Shown in pieces: positions 15,621-21,936 of a stretch of 36,931 nt of DNA; position 1 is the first letter of the stretch; the number at the start of each line of letters is the position of its first letter. Under the pieces are notes generated by a model. It was not told the DNA's origin and ran no database searches. It worked only from the letters and a program-made list of their open reading frames with translations. The translations under genes and the position numbers were made by a program. The stretch is from positions 1-36,931 of IMG/VR virus record IMGVR_UViG_3300037245_001824; one strand, given 5' to 3'. This stretch comes from a virus.

Positions 15621-15842
15621 TTATACTCCCTGAGTGAATAAATCTTGTTGGTTTTTGTCGGGCTCAATCTTCTCGGCTGGCTCTGTATGATGTACTTCAT
15701 GGTAATCGGCGGTTGCTTCATGGGCGCATTGTGGACACCAATTGCAAACTATCTTAGTCACGTTTGGCGCTATCTCAGAAGTTCTAGCCACTTCTATTTC
15801 ACTTTTACATGAAATGCATATTGTTAATATCTTATTTGCCAC
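15621..15842 (-). CDS. Small zinc-ribbon protein
   Basis: A 73-residue protein with two Cys pairs, CISCKSE (residues 8-11) and CNWCPQC (about 33-39), spaced as in a zinc ribbon. The C-terminus is acidic and glutamine-rich. Such proteins are common in phage accessory regions and often bind nucleic acid or host polymerase, but nothing more specific is visible. Its start overlaps the upstream gene by 11 bases. Confidence 0.65.
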   Translation of the reverse strand: MANKILTICISCKSEIEVARTSEIAPNVTKIVCNWCPQCAHEATADYHEVHHTEPAEKIEPDKNQQDLFTQGV

Positions 15843-16113
15843 TACTCAACCCTTTGAATGCTGGTATTTCACCTATAGAGTCAATTGCTACATCTAAAAA
15901 CATTGTATTTAGATGTGTTTCGCTGACATTGGAATTTGCTAGACGCTCACTAGATAGATCCACTTGCAACACATAATCATCAGGGGCGGGGTCATAACCA
16001 TATATAAGCCTTATATAGCCGTGATCAGGGTGGGCCTTTACAATTTCAGCAATCTTTAGAACTTTGCTTTCATTAGACTCTAATGAAAAAAGATCTATTC
16101 TAGTTCTGTTCAT
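15832..16113 (-). CDS. Hypothetical protein, possible distant paralogue of 16160-16495
   Basis: A 93-residue acidic protein. Its core (HGYIRLIYGYDPAPDDYVLQ, then VD) resembles the core of the nearby 111-residue protein (KFFRIATVYDIATDEFTLGV): both show an aromatic-I/R-x-hydrophobic-Tyr-Asp-x-Ala-x-Asp-aromatic strand pattern. This may be an old duplication. The function is unknown. It starts after the AT-rich motif at 16132-16157, with GCGAG just before the ATG. Confidence 0.6.
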   Translation of the reverse strand: MNRTRIDLFSLESNESKVLKIAEIVKAHPDHGYIRLIYGYDPAPDDYVLQVDLSSERLANSNVSETHLNTMFLDVAIDSIGEIPAFKGLSSGK

Positions 16114-16131
16114 CTCGCACCTACTTTTTTA

Positions 16132-16157
16132 ATACATATTAAATATATATTAATTAC
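16132..16157. promoter_or_regulatory. AT-rich palindromic motif upstream of the 16113 gene
   Basis: The plus strand reads ATACATATTAAATATATATT followed by AATTAC. It shares the TTAAATATATA core with motifs at 19636-19652, 21337-21357 and 27241-27271, and is flanked by imperfect inverted arms. It lies in the 46-base gap between the 16160-16495 stop and the next start, so it is a candidate promoter/operator for the genes that follow. Confidence 0.4.
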
Positions 16158-16159
16158 AC

Positions 16160-16495
16160 TTATAAAGCAATTTTTTGACATCTTGCTTGCCATTCTTCAT
16201 CAGTGAACTTTTTAGATACATCTATTCCGGTTACGTATTTCACAGCGTCCCAAACAATCCTAACATCTTTTATTTCATCGGAGCATTCAATATGATGCAT
16301 CATTGGTATTTCTTTAATATCAGCAAGGACACCCAAAGTAAATTCATCTGTAGCAATATCATATACAGTTGCTATGCGGAAGAACTTATTAGGCAGCCTT
16401 GTTATTTCTCTAACCAATTCACGAAACCTATTTATTTTCTTTTTATCAGTTTCTTTCATAGCTATTGTAGCTTTTCTTCTGGTTATCTCATTCAT
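16160..16495 (-). CDS. Hypothetical protein after terminase small subunit
   Basis: A 111-residue basic protein. The N-terminal 35 residues are a charged helix (KETDKKKINRFRELVREITR). The middle is a strand-rich segment like that of the 15832-16113 protein, and the C-terminus is a short helix with DEEWQARCQK. The start overlaps the end of the terminase small subunit gene by four bases. An internal ATG at residue 13 is possible. No known family. Confidence 0.6.
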   Translation of the reverse strand: MNEITRRKATIAMKETDKKKINRFRELVREITRLPNKFFRIATVYDIATDEFTLGVLADIKEIPMMHHIECSDEIKDVRIVWDAVKYVTGIDVSKKFTDEEWQARCQKIAL

Positions 16496-16959
16496 TTCGC
16501 GTCCCTTTCCTTTTTGGCTTCCATTATTTGTTCAGCCAGTGATAAACTTCCAGTTACTTTGTGCTCTTGCTTGTCTCGCCACATTTCCTCTTGACGGTTC
16601 TTTAGCCAATTCAAGGCCGCACCAGGCTCAGGAGGATAATATTTGTTTACTTTCAGCCTTACAACTTTTGCCGGTCTTCCTCTGCCCTGGGAAACTACTC
16701 TAATTTCTTCAATATCTTCTTTTATAAATCCGGCAGCTCTTTCATAAAAACCATGCGCAACTTTTCCATCGGCCACAACTCCACCCTGATCTAACGCCTG
16801 TCTGAAAGTGGAATGTCTTCTACACCAATTGTAAAATGTCACTTCAGTTATTCCAAATACGTCCGCTATTTGAATATTTGTTTTACCTAAAAGCGCCAGA
16901 TTTCTACAAATTTCATCGGTTTGCTTATTGTATCGGGTTCTTGGTCCCCTTTTTGCCAT
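16492..16959 (-). CDS. Terminase small subunit
   Basis: A 155-residue protein. Residues 18-50 hold a helix-turn-helix (LALLGKTNIQIADVFGITEV, then TFYNWCRRH) typical of terminase small subunits of the HTH type; the 'F..AL..GG..AD..VA..LY.RA.G' pattern follows (FRQALDQGGVVADGKVAHGF, YERAAGF), and then PPEPGAALNWLKNR, which also recurs in this family. It recognises the packaging site and loads the large subunit. A Shine-Dalgarno GAGGGA precedes the ATG. The large subunit is not adjacent: about a dozen small genes lie between. Confidence 0.88.
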   Translation of the reverse strand: MAKRGPRTRYNKQTDEICRNLALLGKTNIQIADVFGITEVTFYNWCRRHSTFRQALDQGGVVADGKVAHGFYERAAGFIKEDIEEIRVVSQGRGRPAKVVRLKVNKYYPPEPGAALNWLKNRQEEMWRDKQEHKVTGSLSLAEQIMEAKKERDAK

Positions 16960-17018
16960 TTATCCCTCATTAGTGAGTAATTGAATTCCAGGACTAGCAA
17001 TTAATGCCTGTATGTATA

Positions 17019-17047
17019 AATGTACTCTCTGTAAGGGTTTACGACAA
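17019..17047 (-). promoter_or_regulatory. Candidate sigma-70-like promoter for the terminase/late operon
   Basis: The minus strand has TTGTCG, a 17-base spacer, then TACATT: four of six matches to each consensus box with ideal spacing. It lies 60-90 bases before the terminase small subunit start and downstream of a terminator, where a new transcript is needed. It is a pattern match only. Confidence 0.4.
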
Positions 17048-17210
17048 TTAAGAGGGGACGATTTGTGTATTTGATTGAGTTCCAAATAGTCTTCCTTGGC
17101 TATCTACTGAGTGAATGGTAAATGATTCTAATAGGAGGGCTTTTTTAGGGGTTTGGGGGGCCGATTTTTGATTATGGTCTTTGTCTAGTGTGGTGAATAA
17201 ACAATCATGC

Positions 17211-17244
17211 TTAAAAACCACCGAAACGCCTTGTTTCAGTGGTT
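17211..17244 (-). terminator. Rho-independent terminator at the end of the upstream operon
   Basis: On the minus strand AACCACTGAAAC, loop AAGGC, then GTTTCGGTGGTT form a twelve-base stem with one mismatch, ending in a run of five T. It begins 27 bases after the stop of the 17271-18221 gene and separates the accessory operon from the terminase operon. Confidence 0.85.
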
Positions 17245-17270
17245 GAATTATTTTAGTCTGAGAATGTTTC

Positions 17271-18221
17271 TCAATCACTTGGTTTTTGATCCTTATCGGC
17301 CGAACTTTCACCTTCTTTTACTGGTTTATTTTCCTGAAGATCTTCAGGTGCTTCATCCATATCGCAAACACTACACCAAAACTTATCAGTAGCGATTGAG
17401 TAAGCCATGAATGCATCACATTTTTCACATCTTAAAGGTTTAGCTACTTCTTCCACTCTGGCTTCAGGGGTCTTTTTATCACGAACACTGTCAGTATCAA
17501 CCACTTTAGAACAATCATGGTTAAATTCAGGCTTTTTTTCAGCAGCGGCCAGCTTTTCAGCATGGAATTCATCAGCGCTTACTTCAGAACCACAAAACCC
17601 ACAGCAGAAGGCCAGTTTGTTTTCGCTAAAGTCCATTCTTGCCTTACAGTGATCGCATTGTATGAACCCCTTTAAGATAGCCGCTTCAATAGCTTTTGCT
17701 ACAGAAAAATCTTTAGAAGCGGGAAACTCGTTTTTTCCAGCTTCACAAACAGGGCAAGAGTATTCTTCTTTTTCCTGGTTATAGTCCATAACCTTATCAC
17801 ATATTTTACAAGGTTTTGGCTTAATACCTTTTTCCATTAGCACTACAAATCGCCCTAAATCACCCTCAAGATATTCCAGTTCTTCCAGGTATGAAACGCC
17901 TTTTTTTTCAGCGTGAAAGTGTACTTGTGCAAAGTATTGACTAGCTGCCCTCATGATCCCCTCTAGGAAACTATCAGGTAATCCGTCTTTCAATGCTTCT
18001 TTTGTTACCCTCATAAGCTCCAAAATAAGCTTATGGCACTTTATTTGATTAGTCGGATCGTTTTCAAGCTTAGCATGCCTGGCCTTTTCTTCATCTGATT
18101 CTTCACTATTCCCCATCATTGAATCCAGCATTTGTCCAAATGTAGGTTTCACGGCTTCAAGTGCTGATTTTTCTACTTCACCTTGGCTACCAGTTTTTAC
18201 TTCTTCATTCTTCTCACTCAT
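17271..18221 (-). CDS. Protein with three zinc-ribbon repeats
   Basis: A 316-residue protein. The N-terminal 130 residues are helical and acidic. Then three related Cys4 units follow: C138/C141...C156/C159, C189/C192...C207/C210 and C265/C268...C283/C286, each of the form CxxC, 14-15 residues with 'xMxY/FxxxxxxFxC', then CxxC. Each unit should bind one zinc ion; the spacing suggests internal duplication. Such tandem ribbons often bind nucleic acid or partner proteins. No enzyme domain is visible. It is the last gene before the terminator, and it is coupled to the upstream membrane protein. Confidence 0.75.
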   Translation of the reverse strand: MSEKNEEVKTGSQGEVEKSALEAVKPTFGQMLDSMMGNSEESDEEKARHAKLENDPTNQIKCHKLILELMRVTKEALKDGLPDSFLEGIMRAASQYFAQVHFHAEKKGVSYLEELEYLEGDLGRFVVLMEKGIKPKPCKICDKVMDYNQEKEEYSCPVCEAGKNEFPASKDFSVAKAIEAAILKGFIQCDHCKARMDFSENKLAFCCGFCGSEVSADEFHAEKLAAAEKKPEFNHDCSKVVDTDSVRDKKTPEARVEEVAKPLRCEKCDAFMAYSIATDKFWCSVCDMDEAPEDLQENKPVKEGESSADKDQKPSD

Positions 18222-18832
18222 TATGAGCTCCTTTTGTCTGTTGGTTGAATTTGTTTTCTGTAATTTTCATCATGCATCTCGGCACGCTGGTTTATACTAA
18301 GCTGCTCACCTGTTTCACCCCAGGACCGAATAATACCCCTATGATCTTCCCACGCTTTCTTATAAGCTTCAAATTTTTCTTCTGGAATTTGCAGAACTAA
18401 CGGCCCACTCTTGACCCCCATAGCGTCAATCATATCTTCCATGGATTGGGCGGCGTCACCCCAATTTTGAAGATCACCCTTGGGATTGAATAACCGTACT
18501 CTATGGAAGAATTTACCGCAATTCTTACACTTTACCTTATCACTACCCATGAACTTTCTTACTAGTTCTATGTCATGGTTGCCTAATAAACATTTAAACT
18601 TTATAGAAGAAATCTTTTTTACCATATAGAGCACCAAAAACACCAATTCGTCAATAGCTAAACATAGCGCCAGCAACGGGCAAAGTACAAAAGCAATAAC
18701 TCTTTCTTCTGCCCCCATATCACCATATAGGCTTTTTTTGACCTTTTTGGATAGTAACGCATGAGCAAGCACAAATAAAACACTTACCAAATAAACCATA
18801 GCCATTGCTTCTACTTCTATAACGTAATTCAT
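18221..18832 (-). CDS. Two-TM membrane protein with a CxxC pair
   Basis: A 203-residue protein, start taken at ATG 18832 (after GGGGAAAG and overlapping the upstream TGA). Residues 10-27 (VYLVSVLFVLAHALL) and 48-72 (VIAFVLCPLLALCLAIDELV) are two membrane segments. A soluble C-terminal domain has a KCKNCGKFFHR zinc-like pair, with another Cys and His before it (CLLGNHD). This looks like an inner-membrane protein with a cytoplasmic metal-binding domain. Function unknown. Confidence 0.65.
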   Translation of the reverse strand: MNYVIEVEAMAMVYLVSVLFVLAHALLSKKVKKSLYGDMGAEERVIAFVLCPLLALCLAIDELVFLVLYMVKKISSIKFKCLLGNHDIELVRKFMGSDKVKCKNCGKFFHRVRLFNPKGDLQNWGDAAQSMEDMIDAMGVKSGPLVLQIPEEKFEAYKKAWEDHRGIIRSWGETGEQLSINQRAEMHDENYRKQIQPTDKRSS

Positions 18833-19179
18833 GATCTTTCCCCGTTTATTGGCTTCCACTTACTGCCTTTTTCGCAAATTCTACATGTACCCATTACATC
18901 ATAAGTGCTCATACTAGGTTTCCAATAACAAGTTTCACAGCTTACTTTTCTTATTTCAAATTTGGCTTTAGCTTGAAGAATCTCCATTACTTGATCACGA
19001 TCTTTTTCTACTTCAGTACATTCTCTTAAAATGTTTAGATAAGCATTAGCCACAGCTCCCATTTCTGCAACATGGGTTCCACTTGCAAAGGCAGCCATGA
19101 AATCAATCCTTATCTTTTCAGCCAAAAATTCAATGCGATCCCTGGTTTCCCGGATTTCTTTTTCCAATTCCTCAGACAT
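18829..19179 (-). CDS. Coiled-coil protein with a C-terminal Cys4 module
   Basis: A protein of about 116 residues from ATG 19179 (MSEELEKEIRE...); an ATG five codons upstream (19194) is also possible. The N-terminal two thirds is helical. The C-terminus has CETCYW and GTCRICEKGSKW, a Cys4 arrangement like the short zinc modules of many phage proteins. It overlaps the start of the two-TM protein by four bases. Confidence 0.65.
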   Translation of the reverse strand: MSEELEKEIRETRDRIEFLAEKIRIDFMAAFASGTHVAEMGAVANAYLNILRECTEVEKDRDQVMEILQAKAKFEIRKVSCETCYWKPSMSTYDVMGTCRICEKGSKWKPINGERS

Positions 19180-19181
19180 AG

Positions 19182-19286
19182 TTACCAACCCCATATTGGG
19201 AGCGTATTGAAAATAGCCGCCAAAAATTTATGAGTGAGAGCAGCGCCAGCACCGGCCACAATTAAAAATATCATCTTAGATTTCAT
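19182..19286 (-). CDS. Tiny single-span membrane peptide
   Basis: A 34-residue frame (MKSKMIFLIVAGAGAALTHK...) with an AAGGAG site nine bases before the ATG. Almost the whole peptide is one apolar span with a short basic start. It overlaps the upstream stop by four bases and reaches the next start, so it is packed like a real gene. It could be a small holin-like or regulatory membrane peptide; nothing else can be said. Confidence 0.5.
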   Translation of the reverse strand: MKSKMIFLIVAGAGAALTHKFLAAIFNTLPIWGW

Positions 19287-19573
19287 ACTTTTAACTCCTT
19301 TGCAATGCATTTAGCGGCTTCGGAGGCAAGTATTCTAAAATCACCTTTGCCTTTTTTCAATTCTTCCATCCTTTCAGAATTAAATTCCACTTCTACCCAT
19401 CCACTCCATCCCCAGGGAAGCCATCCAACATTTTTCCCAAACAGATTATAAGATTCAACATCTTGAACAGTTTTTATTTCAATAAAATCTTTCTTGAATC
19501 TTCTCAAAATCGCCTGAAGATCATCAGGCTTGAAATTATCAGCGTAATACTTTTTGGTTAGAATTTCGTTCAT
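19283..19573 (-). CDS. Hypothetical small protein
   Basis: A 96-residue alpha/beta protein of unknown family (MNEILTKKYYADNFKPDDLQ...). It has a tryptophan-rich middle (GWLPWGWSGWVEVEF) and a lysine-rich C-terminus. GCGAGG lies before the ATG, the same leader as at 21319 and 13489, and an AT-rich motif (19636-19652) is upstream, so it is probably first in a transcript. Confidence 0.6.
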   Translation of the reverse strand: MNEILTKKYYADNFKPDDLQAILRRFKKDFIEIKTVQDVESYNLFGKNVGWLPWGWSGWVEVEFNSERMEELKKGKGDFRILASEAAKCIAKELKV

Positions 19574-19635
19574 TTTAGCCTCGCATCTAAAAATTTTCCC
19601 TACTCTAAATATACATACTCAATCCCACCTTAGCG

Positions 19636-19652
19636 AATATTAAATATATATT
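19636..19652. promoter_or_regulatory. AT-rich palindromic motif upstream of the 19573 gene
   Basis: AATAT, TAAATAT, ATATT: an inverted repeat around the shared TAAATATATA core. It lies in the 93-base gap between 19667 and 19573. It is a candidate promoter/operator of the family also seen at 13513, 16132, 21337 and 27241. Confidence 0.4.
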
Positions 19653-19666
19653 TTATCACTCTTTTT

Positions 19667-19915
19667 TCACAATTTTAGTCTAAGTGACTGATTGACACCT
19701 TTCTCTTCTTCTTCCACTTCTGGCGCTTCTACCACGGCATTTTCATCATTATAGGCAGCACATTTTTGCAGTGAAGCACTTTTTTGCCTACAGCTTTGCA
19801 AGCCACCCCAAAACCCACATTCACAGTATGGAATTTCTATTTCAAGATCAATGAATTTCTTTACTTTGACCTTTGATCTAGTGCAAGAATTGCAAATTTT
19901 TGATGGAAGAATCAT
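19667..19915 (-). CDS. Small cysteine-rich protein
   Basis: An 82-residue protein with seven cysteines: CNSC near the N-terminus, CEC at about 31-33, and single Cys further on. The arrangement CxxC...CxC suits a zinc site. The C-terminal 25 residues are acidic then basic. It overlaps the upstream gene by four bases. The family is unknown. Confidence 0.6.
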   Translation of the reverse strand: MILPSKICNSCTRSKVKVKKFIDLEIEIPYCECGFWGGLQSCRQKSASLQKCAAYNDENAVVEAPEVEEEEKGVNQSLRLKL

Positions 19916-20343
19916 GATTTAGCTTTTTCTCTTGCCTTCATGATCAGCTCAAAAGTGTTCATCACCATTCTACCATCTTTATGGGGCCATGGGTCAACAC
20001 AATTCAACTCACAAAACCGTTTTCCGTCGACATAAGCAAAGATTTTCACCCCGCCTTTGCTGCCCACCTTCTTTTCAAATCGCTCCACTTTGGCACCCAG
20101 CAGCGTTAAAATTGGATACAAAACGTGGAAAGCGTAACTATCAGCATTTACTTGAACCACTGAATTTCCAGAGAAATATTCCTCTATCCCTTCGCACGGG
20201 TTTTTTATTACAAGCCTACCGGAATCAAGCCCTACTATTTCAAAGTTTGTATCATTGAAATTATCTTTCATGCCTTTTATCATCAGTCTTAAGCCTGGCA
20301 TTACACCAACAAAATCTTCAGGCTTTAAAGTTAAAATTTTCAT
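19912..20343 (-). CDS. Hypothetical protein
   Basis: A 143-residue alpha/beta protein without known motifs (MKILTLKPEDFVGVMPGLRL...). A Cys pair (FCELNC, about 115-120) is followed by VDPWPHKDGR. The ATG follows GGGAGAGTAGGGAAA; a near copy, AGAGTAGGGAAAAT, also precedes the 19573 gene. A large RNA hairpin (20366-20432) separates it from the nuclease gene upstream. Confidence 0.65.
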   Translation of the reverse strand: MKILTLKPEDFVGVMPGLRLMIKGMKDNFNDTNFEIVGLDSGRLVIKNPCEGIEEYFSGNSVVQVNADSYAFHVLYPILTLLGAKVERFEKKVGSKGGVKIFAYVDGKRFCELNCVDPWPHKDGRMVMNTFELIMKAREKAKS

Positions 20344-20365
20344 TTTCCCTACTCTCCCAAATAGA

Positions 20366-20432
20366 TAGTTCTTCCCGGAACTTTTAGATTTTCATAAATA
20401 GTTAAGCTAAGGTTAATCCCCAGGAAGAACTA
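20366..20432. ncRNA. Long-range hairpin between nuclease gene and 20343 gene
   Basis: TAGTTCTTCC at 20366-20375 and GGAAGAACTA at 20423-20432 are perfect ten-base inverted repeats with a 47-base interior that has its own partial symmetry (GTTAAGCTAAGGTTAA). It fills the whole gap between two genes. On the minus strand it lacks a T-run, so it is not a plain terminator; on the plus strand six T follow shortly. It may be an RNA processing or regulatory structure. Confidence 0.45.
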
Positions 20433-20437
20433 ATTTT

Positions 20438-21319
20438 TTATTTACAGCTTAGGCCGCGTTGATACTGGTGACAAAATGCTTTAGCGTTACAGTACTTGTG
20501 GCATTTAAAGAATAAATCACCATCACGTTCTTCAGTGTGGTATTCAGTACCGGGTTTAGGTGGGTTTTCTTTGATGTATTGCTTTGCATCTCCCATGCTA
20601 TCAAGCACTCTAACAGCTCTTTTGCCGCCTTTTTTCATTACAGCATACTTTGGTAACTTTCCCCAACGTTCTGCCACTGTACATTCTGGTAGACCGGCAT
20701 CAGGTGTTTTTTCATGCTCGATCACATTTGCAACTTTGCGAGTTAGAAAAAGCTTCTGCTGTTCTTCTGGCCAAATTGGAACCGGAATAGATAAGATGGG
20801 TACTTGTGGGTAATTTCCACCGGCTGAAGCTTTACTTTGAGCCCAATCACGCAGCACCGCCACGACTTCACCAACGCTTACTTCGAACCCCAGCAATCTA
20901 AACAGGTACGCATACATATTAATTTGCTGTTCCCATTCTGGTTTTAATGGTTCATCAGCGTAAATGATACCGTAGACGCCCGTTACTTTCCAATCAGTGA
21001 TCTTTTTCAAGAAACCATCATAAAGATCGCATGAGCCGGTAACTATGCGGCCCAAAATTTCGGTTGACATATATTCTTCTTTCAAAGAATTATCATGATC
21101 GGCCTTATCTAGTATTGCATGAACACCCTGACCTAATAAAGCCCAAACACGATCAGAAACATCTTCTTCAATTTCTGCATAGTGACGGCGAATCAATAGG
21201 ACCGCCTGAATTGATCCTAAAAGTTGTGTTACCGAATAATCACCCTGTTTGTGCTTGAATGAGCGGCAAGCTCTTACTAGCGTTTCAGGAAGATTGTACT
21301 TGTTTGTTAATTTCATCAT
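20438..21319 (-). CDS. PD-(D/E)XK nuclease, RecB/Cas4-like exonuclease family
   Basis: A 293-residue protein with the motifs of the RecB-type nuclease superfamily: GQGVHAIL (H67), GSCDLYD (D98), TDWKVT (D109, K111) and WEQQINMYAYL (Gln/Tyr motif, 129-139). A lone N-terminal cysteine (C18) and a C-terminal cluster (CHKYCNAKAFC, then LSC) suggest a Cas4/AddB-like iron-sulphur cluster. It probably acts on DNA ends in recombination or host DNA degradation. Its transcript likely begins at the AT-rich motif 21337-21357; GCGAGG precedes the ATG. Confidence 0.82.
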   Translation of the reverse strand: MMKLTNKYNLPETLVRACRSFKHKQGDYSVTQLLGSIQAVLLIRRHYAEIEEDVSDRVWALLGQGVHAILDKADHDNSLKEEYMSTEILGRIVTGSCDLYDGFLKKITDWKVTGVYGIIYADEPLKPEWEQQINMYAYLFRLLGFEVSVGEVVAVLRDWAQSKASAGGNYPQVPILSIPVPIWPEEQQKLFLTRKVANVIEHEKTPDAGLPECTVAERWGKLPKYAVMKKGGKRAVRVLDSMGDAKQYIKENPPKPGTEYHTEERDGDLFFKCHKYCNAKAFCHQYQRGLSCK

Positions 21320-21336
21320 TGCCTCGCTTTGTTTCA

Positions 21337-21357
21337 GTATATACTAAATATATATAC
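21337..21357. promoter_or_regulatory. AT-rich palindromic motif upstream of the nuclease gene
   Basis: GTATATA, seven bases, then TATATAC: a perfect seven-base inverted repeat around CTAAATA. It is the most symmetrical member of the TAAATATATA motif family and sits 18 bases before the nuclease start. It is a candidate operator or promoter element. Confidence 0.45.
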
Positions 21358-21363
21358 AATTCA

Positions 21364-21567
21364 TTAAATAAGGGGAATTCTTTTGCTTTTTTCTTTTCCG
21401 AGCCCGTTTTTTTCTCTTTTAAAGATCTTCATTACTCTTTGGGCTGTTCTCTTGCCGTTTTTAGTGTTTTTTGCCCGGCACAATTTATTTACATCTTCTT
21501 TTGTTATTAGACCGTTTTCAAAAGCTAGGGCTGCAGCATGGTATAGAACTGTTTTTCCGGTTTTCAT
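21364..21567 (-). CDS. Small basic protein
   Basis: A 67-residue protein from ATG 21567 (GAGGG five bases upstream); a TTG eight codons earlier is less likely. The N-terminus MKTGKT looks like the end of a P-loop but the protein is too short to be an ATPase. The C-terminal half is very basic with Arg/Lys repeats (RAKNTKNGKRTAQRVMKIFK), suggesting nucleic-acid binding. It lies directly after the last cassette of the array and may be the first resident phage gene behind it. Confidence 0.55.
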   Translation of the reverse strand: MKTGKTVLYHAAALAFENGLITKEDVNKLCRAKNTKNGKRTAQRVMKIFKREKNGLGKEKSKRIPLI

Positions 21568-21614
21568 ATTACCCTCAATTAAATAGATCAATCTTTTTAC
21601 ACTTCTATATGATT

Positions 21615-21621
21615 GTTATCG
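21615..21621 (-). other. R'' box of a sixth, incomplete attC site
   Basis: CGATAAC on the minus strand, exactly the reverse complement of GTTATCG, the R' box that opens the same cassette (21804-21810). The stop codon of the lipoprotein (TAA) lies inside the box, as is common in integron cassettes. No matching L''/L' arms or R' box follow, so the site is truncated or eroded. Confidence 0.6.
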
Positions 21622-21837
21622 GTAATACTCCCACACTATTACGGTATCACCATTTTGATACATCTCTCTAGGGTATAAGAATCTCCACGACTCTCCATAT
21701 CCACTTTGCCACTCAAGTTTCACTATATTACCCTCTTCGTCTTTTAAGATTTTACCGTCCAAAGTCTCCCACGGTATGTATTGGCTGCAAGACAATGTAC
21801 TACCGATAACAAGGGCTAGAAATAATTTGCGTAACAT
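21616..21837 (-). CDS. Cassette C6: small lipoprotein
   Basis: A 73-residue protein from ATG 21837 (AGGAAG upstream); an in-frame ATG at 21873 would add 12 residues. It begins MLRKLFLALVIGSTLSCSQY: basic start, apolar core and lipobox TLSC, so signal peptidase II should cut before Cys17. The mature part is short and polar. The signal peptide is encoded by the right half of attC site 5, including its R' box, and the stop codon lies in the R'' box at 21615-21621. A lipoprotein could alter the host surface (for example superinfection exclusion), but that is conjecture. Confidence 0.75.
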   Translation of the reverse strand: MLRKLFLALVIGSTLSCSQYIPWETLDGKILKDEEGNIVKLEWQSGYGESWRFLYPREMYQNGDTVIVWEYYR

Positions 21838-21930
21838 ATTGACACTTCCTTTTTGATTTTTACTTGTTTTCATTCTTCAATTTCCTTTTAAGTTTGTGAG
21901 GCAAACAATGTCTAGCCCCATTCGTTATCA
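21804..21930 (-). other. attC-like site 5 (after RtcB cassette)
   Basis: On the minus strand: R'' TGATAAC, spacer GAATG, L'' GGGCTAGACATTGTTTGC; then a long terminal region; L' GCAAATTATTTCTAGCCC, spacer TT, R' GTTATCG. L'' and L' are complementary at 15 of 18 positions. The spacers are unequal (5 versus 2), as in the unpaired central spacer of attC sites. Total length is 127 bases. It is the only site whose L'/R' half lies inside a coding sequence (the lipoprotein). Confidence 0.78.
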
Positions 21931-21936
21931 AGCATA

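Larger units (their letters stand above)
16960..17270. other. Gene-free 311-base regulatory interval before the terminase operon
   Basis: The interval runs from the terminase small subunit start to the stop of the zinc-ribbon gene. It holds a terminator (17211-17244) and a promoter candidate (17019-17047). A C-rich tract on the minus strand (around 17143-17165) has GGCCCCCC and AACCCC runs. An 87-codon frame (17048-17311) covers the terminator, has unnatural composition and no ribosome binding site, so I do not accept it. This is the largest gap in the genome, so it may also hold the pac site or an origin. Confidence 0.7.

Noticed and set aside
17048-17311. 87-codon minus-strand frame
   Set aside because: It overlaps the end of the zinc-ribbon gene, runs through a clear terminator, has no ribosome binding site and a composition unlike its neighbours.
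21568-21621. A complete sixth attC site after the lipoprotein
   Set aside because: Only the R'' box CGATAAC is convincing. TATAGAAGTG and CAGTTCTATA could pair, but no GTT-type R' box follows at the right distance.
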